Source: Lysinibacillus_B sp036662795
GTDB lineage: Bacteria; Bacillota; Bacilli; Bacillales_A; Planococcaceae
Direction: 5' to 3'
Length of the DNA stretch: 56,724 nt
Assembly (NCBI RefSeq): GCF_036662795.1
Contig: NZ_JBAFWZ010000023.1
Coordinates: 1-56,724 of the forward strand
Below, one piece after another: positions 1-8,548 of this stretch. The notes below the pieces were generated by a model, which was not told the origin of the DNA, did not search any database, and saw nothing but the letters and a program-made list of their open reading frames with translations. The translations under genes were made by a program, and so were the position numbers. The first letter of the stretch is position 1. Every line of letters starts with the position of its first letter.

Positions 1-98
1 CAGTGAGTGACCACATGATTACACATGAACAAACAACACAAGAAGAGAGACAAACTTCATTTACAAAGATGGTGGAAATAGCTTTAGATGTAGTATAA
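1..98 (+). CDS. deoD: Purine nucleoside phosphorylase DeoD, C-terminal end (partial)
   Basis: The window opens inside a reading frame (codons from base 3) that ends at TAA 96-98. Its last residues, SDHMITHEQTTQEERQTSF followed by a short helix ending IALDVV, match the C-terminus of hexameric DeoD-type purine nucleoside phosphorylase (known family ending: SDH-x-x-T-x-E-x-TT-x-x-ERQ-x-x-F). The enzyme phosphorolyses purine (deoxy)nucleosides to base plus (deoxy)ribose-1-phosphate in the cytoplasm for salvage. Only about 32 residues are visible, so the active site is outside the window. A terminator-like hairpin follows at 195-230, suggesting the end of a transcript. Confidence 0.85.
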   Translation, partial: VSDHMITHEQTTQEERQTSFTKMVEIALDVV

Positions 99-194
99 AT
101 ATTGTCGGTGCGATGAGTTTTTACTTTATAGACAGCACATAGTCGACTTTATTGCAAAGCAACTGCACCTAAAAAATTTAATCATAAAAGGGCT

Positions 195-230
195 AAAGGC
201 ATTTGAAATTCCTTCGTTTCCTATGCCTTT
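195..230 (+). terminator. Terminator-like hairpin after deoD
   Basis: AAAGGCAT (195-202) pairs with ATGCCTTT (223-230), with an inner GAAA/TTTC pair, followed by TATTTGTATT. It resembles in sequence the longer hairpin at 12244-12279. Confidence 0.55.
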
Positions 231-372
231 TATTTGTATTGATCGACAAACTGTATCATAAATAGATTAGGTACATAACTCTACATGGGCGATTTACAAT
301 ATATGGTTCATAACTATACTATTAAAAAATGTCAGATACACACCAAAAAAGCACATAAAGGAGCTGCTTATA

Positions 373-843
373 GTGGAAATTAATATACCAGGAAGAGAAA
401 TCATAAAAATTAAAAATCTTGTACTAGACTACAATGGAACTATAGCTTGTGATGGTAAGCTTATTCCTTCCGTAAAAGATAAAATAGAGGCGATTAATAA
501 AAAAGGGGTAAAAGTACATTTAGTCACTTCTGATACTCATGGTTCTGCCAGAAATCAATGTGCTAATCTGCCAATTGAAATACAAATTTTTGATAACTCA
601 AATGCTGCAGAAAATAAAAGAGAAATTGTAGAAAAACTGGGAGTAGAACATTGCATATGTATTGGAAATGGGTTTAATGATGGACAAATGTTTGAAGCTT
701 GCAGCATATCGATTATAGTGATCGGGGAAGAAGGGTGTTCCGCAAAATCTTTAATGAAAGCTGATATTGTATGTAAGGATATCGAAGAGGCCTTTGATTT
801 ACTATTAAAACCGAGTAGAATCATTGCAACTTTAAGAGGATAA
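373..843 (+). CDS. HAD-family hydrolase, soluble P-type-ATPase-like
   Basis: A 156-residue protein with the HAD phosphatase core: nucleophile motif DYNGT at residues 19-23, motif II LVTSDT near 50, and the acidic motif GNGFNDGQ near 98-105. The small capless size and the DYNGT form (Asn where many HADs have a second Asp) fit the soluble P-type-ATPase-like group (COG4087 type), whose substrates are poorly known. The start is GTG 373 with AAAGGAG at 357-363, nine bases upstream. It stands alone between the deoD terminator and a 340-bp gap, so context does not suggest a substrate. Confidence 0.75.
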   Translation: MEINIPGREIIKIKNLVLDYNGTIACDGKLIPSVKDKIEAINKKGVKVHLVTSDTHGSARNQCANLPIEIQIFDNSNAAENKREIVEKLGVEHCICIGNGFNDGQMFEACSISIIVIGEEGCSAKSLMKADIVCKDIEEAFDLLLKPSRIIATLRG

Positions 844-946
844 AATATTTTGGACTATTATTGAGTTTACACAGTGAACCATAATATATATATAAGTGTA
901 ATTTATTATAATATGTGTGCCAAATTATTAATCTTGGGATTTTTTA

Positions 947-981
947 TAAGCGATCAATAAAGTTATCTGTGATGATTAAAA
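947..981 (-). pseudogene. Relic of the 3' end of a VWA-domain gene
   Basis: Bases 947-981 match 4392-4426, inside the VWA metallopeptidase gene, at 31 of 35 positions; the differences are transitions. On the minus strand it reads LIITDNFIDRL then stop, against LIITDGFTDRL in the intact gene. The GTGTGCCAA just upstream on the plus strand (915-923) also recalls the terminator of the intact gene. It appears to be the last trace of a duplicated or rearranged copy, with the segment between terminator and this motif deleted. It is not a functional gene. Confidence 0.5.
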
Positions 982-1033
982 AATGACATTTTCAATATAG
1001 GAGAATGAATGTAGTGAAAATTCAGTGTGCTTC

Positions 1034-1064
1034 AGCAGGTGGTCGTTTAAGCCTGCTATTTTTT
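1034..1064 (+). terminator. Intrinsic terminator overlapping a 17-codon frame
   Basis: AGCAGG (1034-1039) pairs with CCTGCT (1052-1057), followed by ATTTTTTT. A short frame, GTG 1014 to TGA 1067 with AGGAG at 999-1003, runs through it and would encode MKIQCASAGGRLSLLFF. It could terminate upstream transcription or act as a leader attenuator. No upstream plus-strand gene clearly needs it. Confidence 0.55.
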
Positions 1065-1120
1065 TGAGTGAAAAATAATTAATTGAATAAAGATTCCTTT
1101 CATTTGAATTCCTTGTTTTC

Positions 1121-1150
1121 TGTATAAATAAAATAAAGACATCCAAACTA
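1121..1150 (+). promoter_or_regulatory. Putative sigma-G promoter of tlp
   Basis: TGTATA (1121-1126), a 17-bp spacer and CAAACTA (1144-1150) lie 37 bp before the tlp start. They match the forespore sigma-G consensus (TGAATA / CATACTA) at 5 of 6 and 6 of 7 positions. tlp of B. subtilis is known to be sigma-G dependent, which supports the call. Confidence 0.6.
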
Positions 1151-1186
1151 ATGAAGGTATTTAAAAATGAACTAGGAGGAACAGGG

Positions 1187-1408
1187 ATGGAAAATGACAG
1201 ACATGACATATTTAATAAGAAGTCCGAGAATGCGCTAAGTCTAGGGAAAATGGTTGAAAATACGAAAGAAAATATTAAAGAAGCTGAAATTAGTAAGGAA
1301 TTTGCGAATCCTGAAGAGCTAGAAAATATAGAGAGAAAAAATTCCCGGCGTAGACAATCAATCGCTAGGATGGAAGAGCAATTAAAGGGATCTACAAAGA
1401 AAAAATAA
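1187..1408 (+). CDS. tlp: Small acid-soluble spore protein Tlp
   Basis: A 73-residue, charged, cysteine-free protein. MVENTKENIKEAE, EFANPEELENIERKN and RRRQSIARMEEQ match the thioredoxin-like protein Tlp family of minor spore proteins (B. subtilis Tlp has DMVQNTIENIEEAKESMEF and IEEKNARREESI). The start is ATG 1187 with AGGAGGA at 1174-1180; an upstream in-frame ATG at 1151 has no SD and sits at the expected transcription start. The sigma-G-like promoter at 1121-1150 implies forespore expression. It is direct evidence that the host forms endospores. Confidence 0.85.
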   Translation: MENDRHDIFNKKSENALSLGKMVENTKENIKEAEISKEFANPEELENIERKNSRRRQSIARMEEQLKGSTKKK

Positions 1409-1676
1409 GCATAAAATATTGTAGAATTCCTATTTTTAAAAACCGCACATTGGCAAGTTACGATGAGGCGATCTTAGTAAGTTGTTTTTTAAAATATAAG
1501 TACGAAGTCTATTTATTTTAGACTTGGTACTTTTTTGTTGCTTAGAAATTTATTAGATTCTGAATAGTGGAGAACGTAAGTGCATTAAAGCATAAAAGGC
1601 ACCGATCTTTGAAAATTCTACAATAGAATATATTACCGCTATTCCAATTAAAATAATATAAAAAGGAGATACCTTT

Positions 1677-2525
1677 ATGCACGCAATTAACAAAATAGGT
1701 AACAGTTTTTGGTATATAACGCCAATATCAGTAACCGATCGACCTATTCTAGGAATGGTGGTCGGCAATAATAAGACATTAATGATCGATGCGGGTAACT
1801 CTGAGGACCATGCTAATTATTTTCAAAAAGAACTTTTAAAAAGAGGTGTTCCAAATCCTGATCTAGTTGTTCTTACTCATTGGCATTGGGATCATATCTT
1901 TGGTCTTTCAGCATTATCTAATACCGTTTCCATCGCCTTCAAGGAAACAAAGGAAGAGATGGAGAAATTAATCCCATTTTCATGGTCAGACGAGGCAATC
2001 GATGCGCGAGTGAAAGAGGGAATAGAAATTGAATTTTGCGCCAAAGCCATTAAGGAGGAATTCAAGGATCACCGAGACATCAACATTGTCCTACCTCATA
2101 TAACTTTTGAAAAACGAATAGAAATCGACCTTGGCGGGGTAACATGTATTGTTCAACATGTTGGAGGGGACCATGCTGCGGACTCTGCAATAGTGTATAT
2201 CAAGGAAGAGAAGATTCTTTTCCTTGCAGACTGCATTTATCCTAAAATGTATGCTGTTAAAGAAAACTATACAATCAAAGAAACGCTACGGCTATTAGAT
2301 GAGTTAGAGCAATTTGATGCCGAAACATATATTCCTTCGCATCAAAAGCCAATTTCAAAAGAGGAATATAATCAGGAAGTAGCCAAGCTTAGAATGATTG
2401 CAAAATATACAGATATTTGCGGTGGGGATCAACAGAAAATAATAAAAGAATATAAAAAACATGTAAGTAGGGAATTGACAGAAGACGAAAGAGAAGCGAT
2501 TTCAAACTTTGTAAATGGCTATTAA
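1677..2525 (+). CDS. MBL-fold metallo-hydrolase
   Basis: A 282-residue metallo-beta-lactamase-fold protein. The metal-binding signature HWHWDH is at residues 68-73, with further conserved histidine or aspartate positions in GGDHAADS (near 163), LADCIYP (near 184) and IPSHQKP (near 222). The family hydrolyses thioesters, lactones, phosphodiesters or related bonds with one or two metal ions; nothing here fixes the substrate. AAAAGGAG precedes ATG 1677. It appears monocistronic, ending at the strong hairpin at 2529-2558. Confidence 0.8.
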   Translation: MHAINKIGNSFWYITPISVTDRPILGMVVGNNKTLMIDAGNSEDHANYFQKELLKRGVPNPDLVVLTHWHWDHIFGLSALSNTVSIAFKETKEEMEKLIPFSWSDEAIDARVKEGIEIEFCAKAIKEEFKDHRDINIVLPHITFEKRIEIDLGGVTCIVQHVGGDHAADSAIVYIKEEKILFLADCIYPKMYAVKENYTIKETLRLLDELEQFDAETYIPSHQKPISKEEYNQEVAKLRMIAKYTDICGGDQQKIIKEYKKHVSRELTEDEREAISNFVNGY

Positions 2526-2528
2526 ATC

Positions 2529-2558
2529 AAAAGGCGGTGGTGGGAACCACTGCCTTTT
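2529..2558 (+). terminator. Terminator after the MBL hydrolase
   Basis: AAAAGGCGGTGGT (2529-2541) pairs with ACCACTGCCTTTT (2546-2558) over 13 positions with one G-T pair and a 4-base loop. The A/T flanks let it serve both the MBL gene and the convergent nupC-like gene. Confidence 0.85.
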
Positions 2559-2621
2559 AATTAGAAGCGCATTTTCTATTTCTCGGTCACTGATTCCCAT
2601 TCCAACAGCAAGAAAATTACT

Positions 2622-3803
2622 TTATAAAATCAAACTAACGATGATACCTGAAAGTACGCTTACAAGTGTGGCTCCATATAACAGTTTCAACCCAAAACGG
2701 GCAACGGAATTTCCCTGCTTTTCGTTCAGACTTTTGACAGCCCCAACAATAATACCGATAGATGAGAAGTTGGCGAAGGAAACAAGGAATACAGAAAGAA
2801 TACCCATTGTTTTTTCACTAAAATGATAATTGCCTCCGGATAATTCCAACATCGCTACAAATTCATTGGTCAACAGTTTAGTCGCCATAATCGATCCAGC
2901 GCTAACCGCTTCAGAGAAAGGAATCCCCATGATGAAGGCTACTGGAGCAAGGATATAACCTAATATAGTTTGGAAAGAAATGTTGAATAACACTTCGAAC
3001 ACATGGTTGAATCCTGCCATCAATGCAATGAACCCTATCAACATGGCCCCGACGATAATCGCAACCTTGAAACCATCAATGATATACTCGCCTAGCATTT
3101 CAAAAAAGGATTGTTGTTCATGCGCCTCTATTTCTAATATATCCTCATTTGGATCAATCTCGTAAGGATTAATAATAGAAGCTATGATAAAACCGCCAAA
3201 TAAATTTAATACTAAAGCAGTGACAATATATTTCGGTTCCAGCATTGTCATATAAGCCCCAACGATGGACATTGATACAGTCGACATCGCCGACGCACAT
3301 AGAGTATACATACGTTGGTTTGAAAGCAGACCGAGTTGCTTCTTTAATGTGATGAAAACCTCCGATTGTCCGACCATCAGTGAAGCAACCGCGTTATATG
3401 ATTCCAGCTTACCCATTCCATTCACTTTACTTAATAACAATCCAATTCCCTTCATAAGGATTGGCAGGATTTTCAGATACTGAAGAATACCAATTAATGC
3501 AGAAATAAATACAATTGGCAACAATACAGTTAAAAAGAATGGAGCCTCTCCCTCGTTCGCCATGCCGCCAAACACGAAGGAAACCCCTTCATTTGCATAT
3601 TCTAGCAGCGTGTTAAAAACAGCAGCTATTCCCTTGATGATGATCAATCCAAATTCTGTATTTAACAATAACAAAGCTAAAAGAATTTGAATAACAATCA
3701 TTAGGATAATTGGTTTGACTTTTATATTTTTTCGATTGGAACTTACCAACCAAGCCAAAAACAATACAACAATAATACCTAAAATAGAAATAACGTATTG
3801 CAT
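2622..3803 (-). CDS. NupC-family nucleoside:cation symporter
   Basis: A 393-residue integral membrane protein with the layout of concentrative nucleoside transporters: N-terminal helices, the conserved central part with GQSEVFITLK and a small-residue-rich SAMSTVSMSIVGAYM stretch, and a C-terminal part with SFANFSSIGIIVGA. The family imports nucleosides with H+ or Na+. AGGAGGT precedes ATG 3803. A role in salvage fits deoD at the window edge, although the two are not in one operon. The exact nucleoside preference cannot be read from sequence. Confidence 0.85.
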   Translation of the reverse strand: MQYVISILGIIVVLFLAWLVSSNRKNIKVKPIILMIVIQILLALLLLNTEFGLIIIKGIAAVFNTLLEYANEGVSFVFGGMANEGEAPFFLTVLLPIVFISALIGILQYLKILPILMKGIGLLLSKVNGMGKLESYNAVASLMVGQSEVFITLKKQLGLLSNQRMYTLCASAMSTVSMSIVGAYMTMLEPKYIVTALVLNLFGGFIIASIINPYEIDPNEDILEIEAHEQQSFFEMLGEYIIDGFKVAIIVGAMLIGFIALMAGFNHVFEVLFNISFQTILGYILAPVAFIMGIPFSEAVSAGSIMATKLLTNEFVAMLELSGGNYHFSEKTMGILSVFLVSFANFSSIGIIVGAVKSLNEKQGNSVARFGLKLLYGATLVSVLSGIIVSLIL

Positions 3804-4245
3804 ATGTAACCTCCTGTTGAATTATAAAAATGTGCTGGTTACCTAAAGAATTGTATTTGTAATAAGTATCTTGTCCATATTTCATAAAAAAACGTATTTA
3901 GTTTTAAAAAAAAATTAGGTTTTACTTAGAATTGTGTAGAGGTTATGTAATGTGCAACTATTTAGAAAGTGGATTATGCAACGAGGATGAGGTATGTTTA
4001 TATGACTGTTTGACTAGTGGAAACTAACTTTTATAGCATTGATTTGCGTGTTCATCATGAGTAACATGTTTGTCATCGTCAAAGTATGATTAGATTTTTT
4101 GTGGGGGAGAATTATCAATAATATTCGGCTGTGCTAATGGATTAATGTATGTTGTAAATGCTGATACCCAGATCATTGCATTCTATAAAGCAAATGCAGA
4201 CAACAACAGTTTGTAAGTAGTGCATATGATGAACGAAAAATAAGT
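3804..4245. other. Intergenic region without a recognisable gene
   Basis: About 440 bp between nupC and the VWA gene terminator. It holds one open stretch at about 4101-4217 ending in VVNADTQIIAFYKANADNNSL with no usable start codon, probably a relic. No RNA gene or clear promoter was seen. Confidence 0.4.
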
Positions 4246-4275
4246 GTGCCAAGTTGATTACTATAAACTTGGCAC
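4246..4275 (-). terminator. Terminator of the MoxR-VWA operon
   Basis: GTGCCAAGTT (4246-4255) pairs perfectly with AACTTGGCAC (4266-4275), 30 bp past the stop of the minus-strand VWA gene. Confidence 0.7.
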
Positions 4276-4304
4276 TTAAAAATGAACGCCGCTTAGAAAG
4301 GTGT

Positions 4305-6095
4305 TCAATCAATATAAAACACTTCGCCCTTTGCAATAAATGGCAATCGGTTTCCTTTTGGTAAAACAAAAGCATGTGGATGGGCGATTTGTAAGCGGTC
4401 AGTAAAGCCATCTGTGATGATTAAAATCGGACCGTTTTTCGGGAAGTCCTCCGCTTTTTGTAATAGCGTAATAGCTGGCTGTAATATCGTACCGCCGCGC
4501 CCTTTAATTTTAACGGAGCCTGGAATATCTTCTGCTCGCATATAGCCGGCATCATAGGCAACAGTATCACAAAAAATAACGCGCACAGCCTCGACATCAC
4601 GTGCAATACTGTAGCTTGCAATCGTACCGAGTGCCTTAGCGAGAAGCTTAGTATCCATGGAGCCAGATGTATCAAGTACAACACCAAACGTGCGCCCTTT
4701 AATATCGTCATCGTTTATAATATAGCTTGGTCGTGGAATATTAGGCGTACTAGATTGTCTGCGTGATAATCTTGAAAAGGTGCGCTTTTTTTCAATTGGC
4801 TTGAAATAATGGTCAAACCATTTTGCAAGCTCTACATCCCATCGTATTGGAGGCATGCTAAGTGCCCGAATTTCTTCAATTAATCCAGCAGGAAGTAGAC
4901 CTCGTCCGCGTCCTTGGTGGAACTCAAGACCTTGAGATAGACATGACTTATAGAAATCTTCTAGAGACATGCCTTCTCGAAGTATCCACGGAGCCCGGGG
5001 ACCATCATCAATCATATCTCTTCCTTCGCGCCCCCGTAGTGTATAGAGCTTACGGTAGGTACGTAAGTCTGTTACGATACGGTCATAAATTTCCTCTGCA
5101 CTTAGCCCTTTTAAATCAGGGTCATACAAAACACCTGCTTTAGGCATATCACCAATGCTCATTTCCACAAGCCAATCGTTAATAACGTAATCACAGGCGA
5201 CATTCCAATAGTAAGCATCGCGTCCTTGCCTACGTTCATGATGACAAAGACCGGCATGGAGAAGCTCATGTGCAAGAACAAACTTCATCTCATCTAGCGA
5301 AAGACTTGCTGAAGGGTTTATATAAATTTCCTGATTCATCACATCGATGGCGGCAATCGAAATATCAAGCTGTTGACAGAGGCGTAAATCCGTAATGATA
5401 GTAAAGCTTGATGCTAACGAGCCGAGAAGGGGATAGCTACTAATAAACCAATTTTTCGCTTGCTCCGCTTCGGTTAAAGACCTGCTAGTACCACTAAAAG
5501 ATGGTGCAACTCCGCTGGCAACTTCGACCGCTAGACTAACAGCATCGGCTATCCCTTCGGCTAATAAATAGCCCCATTCCTTTTGAAAGTAATAACTAGT
5601 TTCCTCTTCAAACATATCTGGCTCATTAGGTCCTGCAGTCCCCCAGCCGATGTATTGCTGCTCGACTCCCTGCTCAACAAAATGATTGTATAATGTATTT
5701 TCATCTTTTGTTTTAGCATCTGTCGGTGGTGTTAGTCCTTCTGGATGACGACCGATTTTCATATCCGATAAAAAGCGTGCAACAATTACATCACAGGCAA
5801 TATTCCATAGCCTGCGATGCTCTTTCTGCTTAAAATGCTCAAAACCTAAATGAAGCAAGCAATGACAAAGTACATACACCCATCCATCCGTAGAGAGGTT
5901 CTTGCTCGGATTACAATAAATGCCTCCACCCTCCGTGACATATGCATAGCCTTGTGCTGAGCCGCTGTAATTGCTATCTCTTCTTACATAAGTACTATAA
6001 AAAAGTCTAGAAAACATCGGATGCTCATTTAAAAACAGACACGCCGCTGAAAAATTTTTCTCGCTCGTAGTTTGCTGCCGTTTATTATTCGCCAT
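4305..6095 (-). CDS. DUF2201-type putative metallopeptidase with C-terminal VWA-like domain
   Basis: A 596-residue protein with two copies of a zincin-like module and a VWA-like tail. Copy 2 has AHELLHAGLCHHE (HExxH at residues 276-280) followed by WNVACDYVIN. Copy 1 has HCLLHLGFEH (residues 78-82) followed by WNIACDVIV, with the catalytic Glu replaced by Cys. The C-terminal domain carries LDTSGSMD (MIDAS-like DxSxS at 475-479) and ILIITDGFTD. ATG 6095 was chosen over an in-frame ATG at 6134 because AAAGGA directly precedes it and it lies one base after the stop of the MoxR gene. The pair probably forms an AAA-driven assembly or remodelling complex; the client is unknown. Confidence 0.85.
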   Translation of the reverse strand: MANNKRQQTTSEKNFSAACLFLNEHPMFSRLFYSTYVRRDSNYSGSAQGYAYVTEGGGIYCNPSKNLSTDGWVYVLCHCLLHLGFEHFKQKEHRRLWNIACDVIVARFLSDMKIGRHPEGLTPPTDAKTKDENTLYNHFVEQGVEQQYIGWGTAGPNEPDMFEEETSYYFQKEWGYLLAEGIADAVSLAVEVASGVAPSFSGTSRSLTEAEQAKNWFISSYPLLGSLASSFTIITDLRLCQQLDISIAAIDVMNQEIYINPSASLSLDEMKFVLAHELLHAGLCHHERRQGRDAYYWNVACDYVINDWLVEMSIGDMPKAGVLYDPDLKGLSAEEIYDRIVTDLRTYRKLYTLRGREGRDMIDDGPRAPWILREGMSLEDFYKSCLSQGLEFHQGRGRGLLPAGLIEEIRALSMPPIRWDVELAKWFDHYFKPIEKKRTFSRLSRRQSSTPNIPRPSYIINDDDIKGRTFGVVLDTSGSMDTKLLAKALGTIASYSIARDVEAVRVIFCDTVAYDAGYMRAEDIPGSVKIKGRGGTILQPAITLLQKAEDFPKNGPILIITDGFTDRLQIAHPHAFVLPKGNRLPFIAKGEVFYID

Positions 6096-6096
6096 A

Positions 6097-7161
6097 TTAT
6101 TTATCCTTTCGATCAACAAGTCGAGGTAGGTCACGAATGATTTCAGTCATAAACCAGTTTGGTAAGTTATCCTCATCCTCTTGATTAACGACAACAAGCT
6201 GTGCCATTTCGTGACTAATGGCAGCTAAGTCCTTAATAAGTGATTTTGCTTGATGGGCGAAATTGCGTTGTGTTCCGGATATTTTTTCATTTGTTGGTGG
6301 TAGCTCTTTAATGATTTGAGCACGGAAGCTTTGTACGAGGAAGTATAAAATATCACGATCCTCAGGCGCACTTGGAAACTTCATTTCACCTGCTAAGATT
6401 TTATTTAAATAGTATTTTGTATCACTTTGCTTATAAAATGCTTTAAATTGTGCAGCATGCTGAGGTGAAATACACCCTTCAGCTAAAATACCGATAATTT
6501 CAGTTGTTAAATTTTCGTCCCCATACTCATATAGAGCATCACTTAACATATGCCAGCTTCTCGGTGTAGAGAAAGGCTCCTCATGCTTTGGCGGTTGCTT
6601 CCATAGATGATCCGGACGTACTTGTAAATATTCAATTACGAGTGGATGAATACTAGCACCCATTGCCCACTCTAACCATTCTTTGTGTGACACATGCAGC
6701 TGTGCATGGAACATACGATTAATAAGGGCAGAACTCATCGTCTTTACGATGGCACTATCCTGAGCGCGGTTGCCTGCACCAATGACGATAGAGCCTTCGG
6801 GTAGTGTATAATTGCCTACGCGACGATCATGGATTAAGCTATAAAATGATTTTTGCACCTCTTGAGAGCAGGCGTTTAATTCATCTAAAAATAAACAGTA
6901 CGGCTCATCCTTAGCAATCATCGTTGGCGGACAAAATTCTGTTTTGCCGTTAATAATTTGAGGGACTCCGATAATGTCCTCAGGCGCCAGCTGGCTACCT
7001 AGTAATGAAACACATGGCAGACCAACTTGGCTTGCAAACTCCTCTACTAAAGCGGATTTCCCGATACCAGGTGCGCCCCAAATAAAAACCGGACGCGTCA
7101 CGGCAACATTTAGTAAAACGTTCATTAATTGTTTTTGTGTTACTTTTGCACCTAAATTCAT
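6097..7161 (-). CDS. MoxR-family AAA+ ATPase
   Basis: A 354-residue AAA+ ATPase with Walker A GAPGIGKS at residues 29-36, Walker B LFLDEL near 93, and GAGNRAQDS as a sensor-1 region. MoxR ATPases are typically encoded next to VWA-domain proteins and act as chaperones or remodellers with them. That is the arrangement here: the VWA metallopeptidase starts one base after this stop codon, with its SD inside the end of this gene, so translation is likely coupled. Transcription should start in the 7162-7300 region. Confidence 0.87.
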   Translation of the reverse strand: MNLGAKVTQKQLMNVLLNVAVTRPVFIWGAPGIGKSALVEEFASQVGLPCVSLLGSQLAPEDIIGVPQIINGKTEFCPPTMIAKDEPYCLFLDELNACSQEVQKSFYSLIHDRRVGNYTLPEGSIVIGAGNRAQDSAIVKTMSSALINRMFHAQLHVSHKEWLEWAMGASIHPLVIEYLQVRPDHLWKQPPKHEEPFSTPRSWHMLSDALYEYGDENLTTEIIGILAEGCISPQHAAQFKAFYKQSDTKYYLNKILAGEMKFPSAPEDRDILYFLVQSFRAQIIKELPPTNEKISGTQRNFAHQAKSLIKDLAAISHEMAQLVVVNQEDEDNLPNWFMTEIIRDLPRLVDRKDK

Positions 7162-7709
7162 GTCTATACTCCTCGGCCAGTACTAGATTGTTATCGTATT
7201 ATTTTTCACCTAAAATTGGGGATGAAAATAAATAAAAGTATACTTTGAATAAGCGTCATGAAAAAACGCAACATCTCTACTTAATTTACAATAATTGTAA
7301 CGTTGTGCTATTGGGTATGGCAAGTAGTGAAAAATGGTTGTGGGAGTTAAAAGGAAGAGTAGATATTAAATTCAGGTATCATGTTTTTCTTTAAAGCCTG
7401 ATACTTATTGGGGGAATTAATGACGGTTTCAATTCCGCTCTTTTCAAACCTTACAACAATTGTGGGATTTATTTACGGGGGAAAGAGGTAAATGATTTAT
7501 TGTCACTCAAAAGTTATCGGATAATGGGTGCTTCATTCGGGTCTTCAGTTCATGTCTTCAGTTCATGTCTTCAGTTCATTTTGATAAAGGAATTACAGGT
7601 AATAATCAGAACAAATTAATCAATTAAAAAATTGCTACATACAGGTTTCCGCTATTCGAGGTTTTTTGATGCATTTCCAAACTTTTGGTATGTATAATTA
7701 AAATAATTT
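7162..7709. other. Intergenic region with 13-bp tandem repeats
   Basis: About 550 bp with no convincing gene. It contains three exact tandem copies of a 13-mer at 7541-7579 and a possible 23-codon frame at 7420-7491 preceded by GGGGGA, encoding MTVSIPLFSNLTTIVGFIYG plus three residues, too weak to call. It marks the start of an AT-rich accessory stretch. Confidence 0.4.
7541..7579. repeat. Three tandem copies of GTCTTCAGTTCAT
   Basis: Exact 13-bp units at 7541-7553, 7554-7566 and 7567-7579 in noncoding DNA. This looks like a replication-slippage microsatellite. Confidence 0.9.
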
Positions 7710-7937
7710 TCAGTTTTTCTTTGTAAATTTAAAAAATAAACTTACGATAATTGAAAGTATTGTATAAATGATTACCCAAAAAAAGAAAGTTTCATTAAAA
7801 CGGGTAAACGTAAGAATAGTAAATACAATAAAAGTTAATATAGGCGTTAAAAACCATTTTTTTACTAGGTAATAACTGATTATTGATGCGATAATAACAG
7901 TAATTGGGCATATAAGTAGTACGAATATAAATTCCAT
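7710..7937 (-). CDS. Small membrane protein, DUF2651 (YbeF)-like
   Basis: A 75-residue, very hydrophobic protein with two or three predicted helices. The middle segment TFTRFNETFFFWVIIYT and the overall size resemble the DUF2651 family of small Bacillus membrane proteins (B. subtilis YbeF), whose function is unknown. A GGAAGTG stretch lies upstream of ATG 7937. It has no operon partner: the next gene on this strand, the NUDIX hydrolase, ends about 150 bp away. The family assignment is from memory of the pattern. Confidence 0.6.
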   Translation of the reverse strand: MEFIFVLLICPITVIIASIISYYLVKKWFLTPILTFIVFTILTFTRFNETFFFWVIIYTILSIIVSLFFKFTKKN

Positions 7938-8084
7938 TACTATAACACTTCCACTTCATTTTTATCATAAAGTATACCAAACTACATTATATAGTTATAT
8001 GCAATCCTACCTAAAGCGCCGTTTGGGCACACTTCATTGATTACCCGTGTAAATCCGCATTAATCTGACCAGAAGCCTTTAAGA

Positions 8085-8483
8085 TTATAAATTTAGTAAT
8101 AGTTGTTCAATAATTTCCTTGTCTTCAGGATAATTATGGATTATTGTTGAAATTTCACTATTATTTTTCCATGAAATTTCTTCAATTTCTTCATCAGGAT
8201 CATGATATTGTAATTTGCCACCGATAATTTCACATAAGAAGTGATGTGGTGTTACTTTATAATCTTTGATAATTGAATTTTTGGTATGTATCTCTTTAAC
8301 TATTTCAGCTTTATATGCAGTTTCTTCAAAAACTTCACGTATACAAGTTTCCTTTGCTGTTTCGTCATCTTCTACTTCCCCCGATGGAACACCCCAACTA
8401 ATTGAATTGTTTGCTCTTACCATTAATACACTATAATCTTTAATAACGATTGCTGATGCACCATTCCAAATCTTATATAGCAT
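8085..8483 (-). CDS. NUDIX hydrolase
   Basis: A 132-residue single-domain protein with the Nudix box at residues 35-57 (G-x5-E-x7-RE-V-x-EE: GEVEDDETAKETC then IREVFEETA). The usual Gly late in the box is Ala, a tolerated variant. Nudix enzymes hydrolyse nucleoside diphosphates linked to another group; the substrate cannot be read here. GGGGATATC precedes ATG 8483 as SD. It appears monocistronic and lies in the accessory stretch between 7.2 and 10.6 kb. Confidence 0.82.
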   Translation of the reverse strand: MLYKIWNGASAIVIKDYSVLMVRANNSISWGVPSGEVEDDETAKETCIREVFEETAYKAEIVKEIHTKNSIIKDYKVTPHHFLCEIIGGKLQYHDPDEEIEEISWKNNSEISTIIHNYPEDKEIIEQLLLNL

Positions 8484-8548
8484 TATGATATCCCCTTTAT
8501 TATAGATGTTTAATTGATTTCCACCAAGTTAGCACAATAAGAAAGATA

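Noticed and set aside
3804..4300. Purine riboswitch upstream of nupC
   Set aside because: The leader lacks the conserved three-way-junction pattern and loop sequences.
7420..7491. 23-codon ORF with GGGGGA upstream
   Set aside because: No promoter or terminator, and composition like random DNA; kept only as a note.
7541..7579. Regulatory iterons or CRISPR in the 13-bp triplicate
   Set aside because: Only three exact copies, no origin genes, no conserved context; slippage is simpler.
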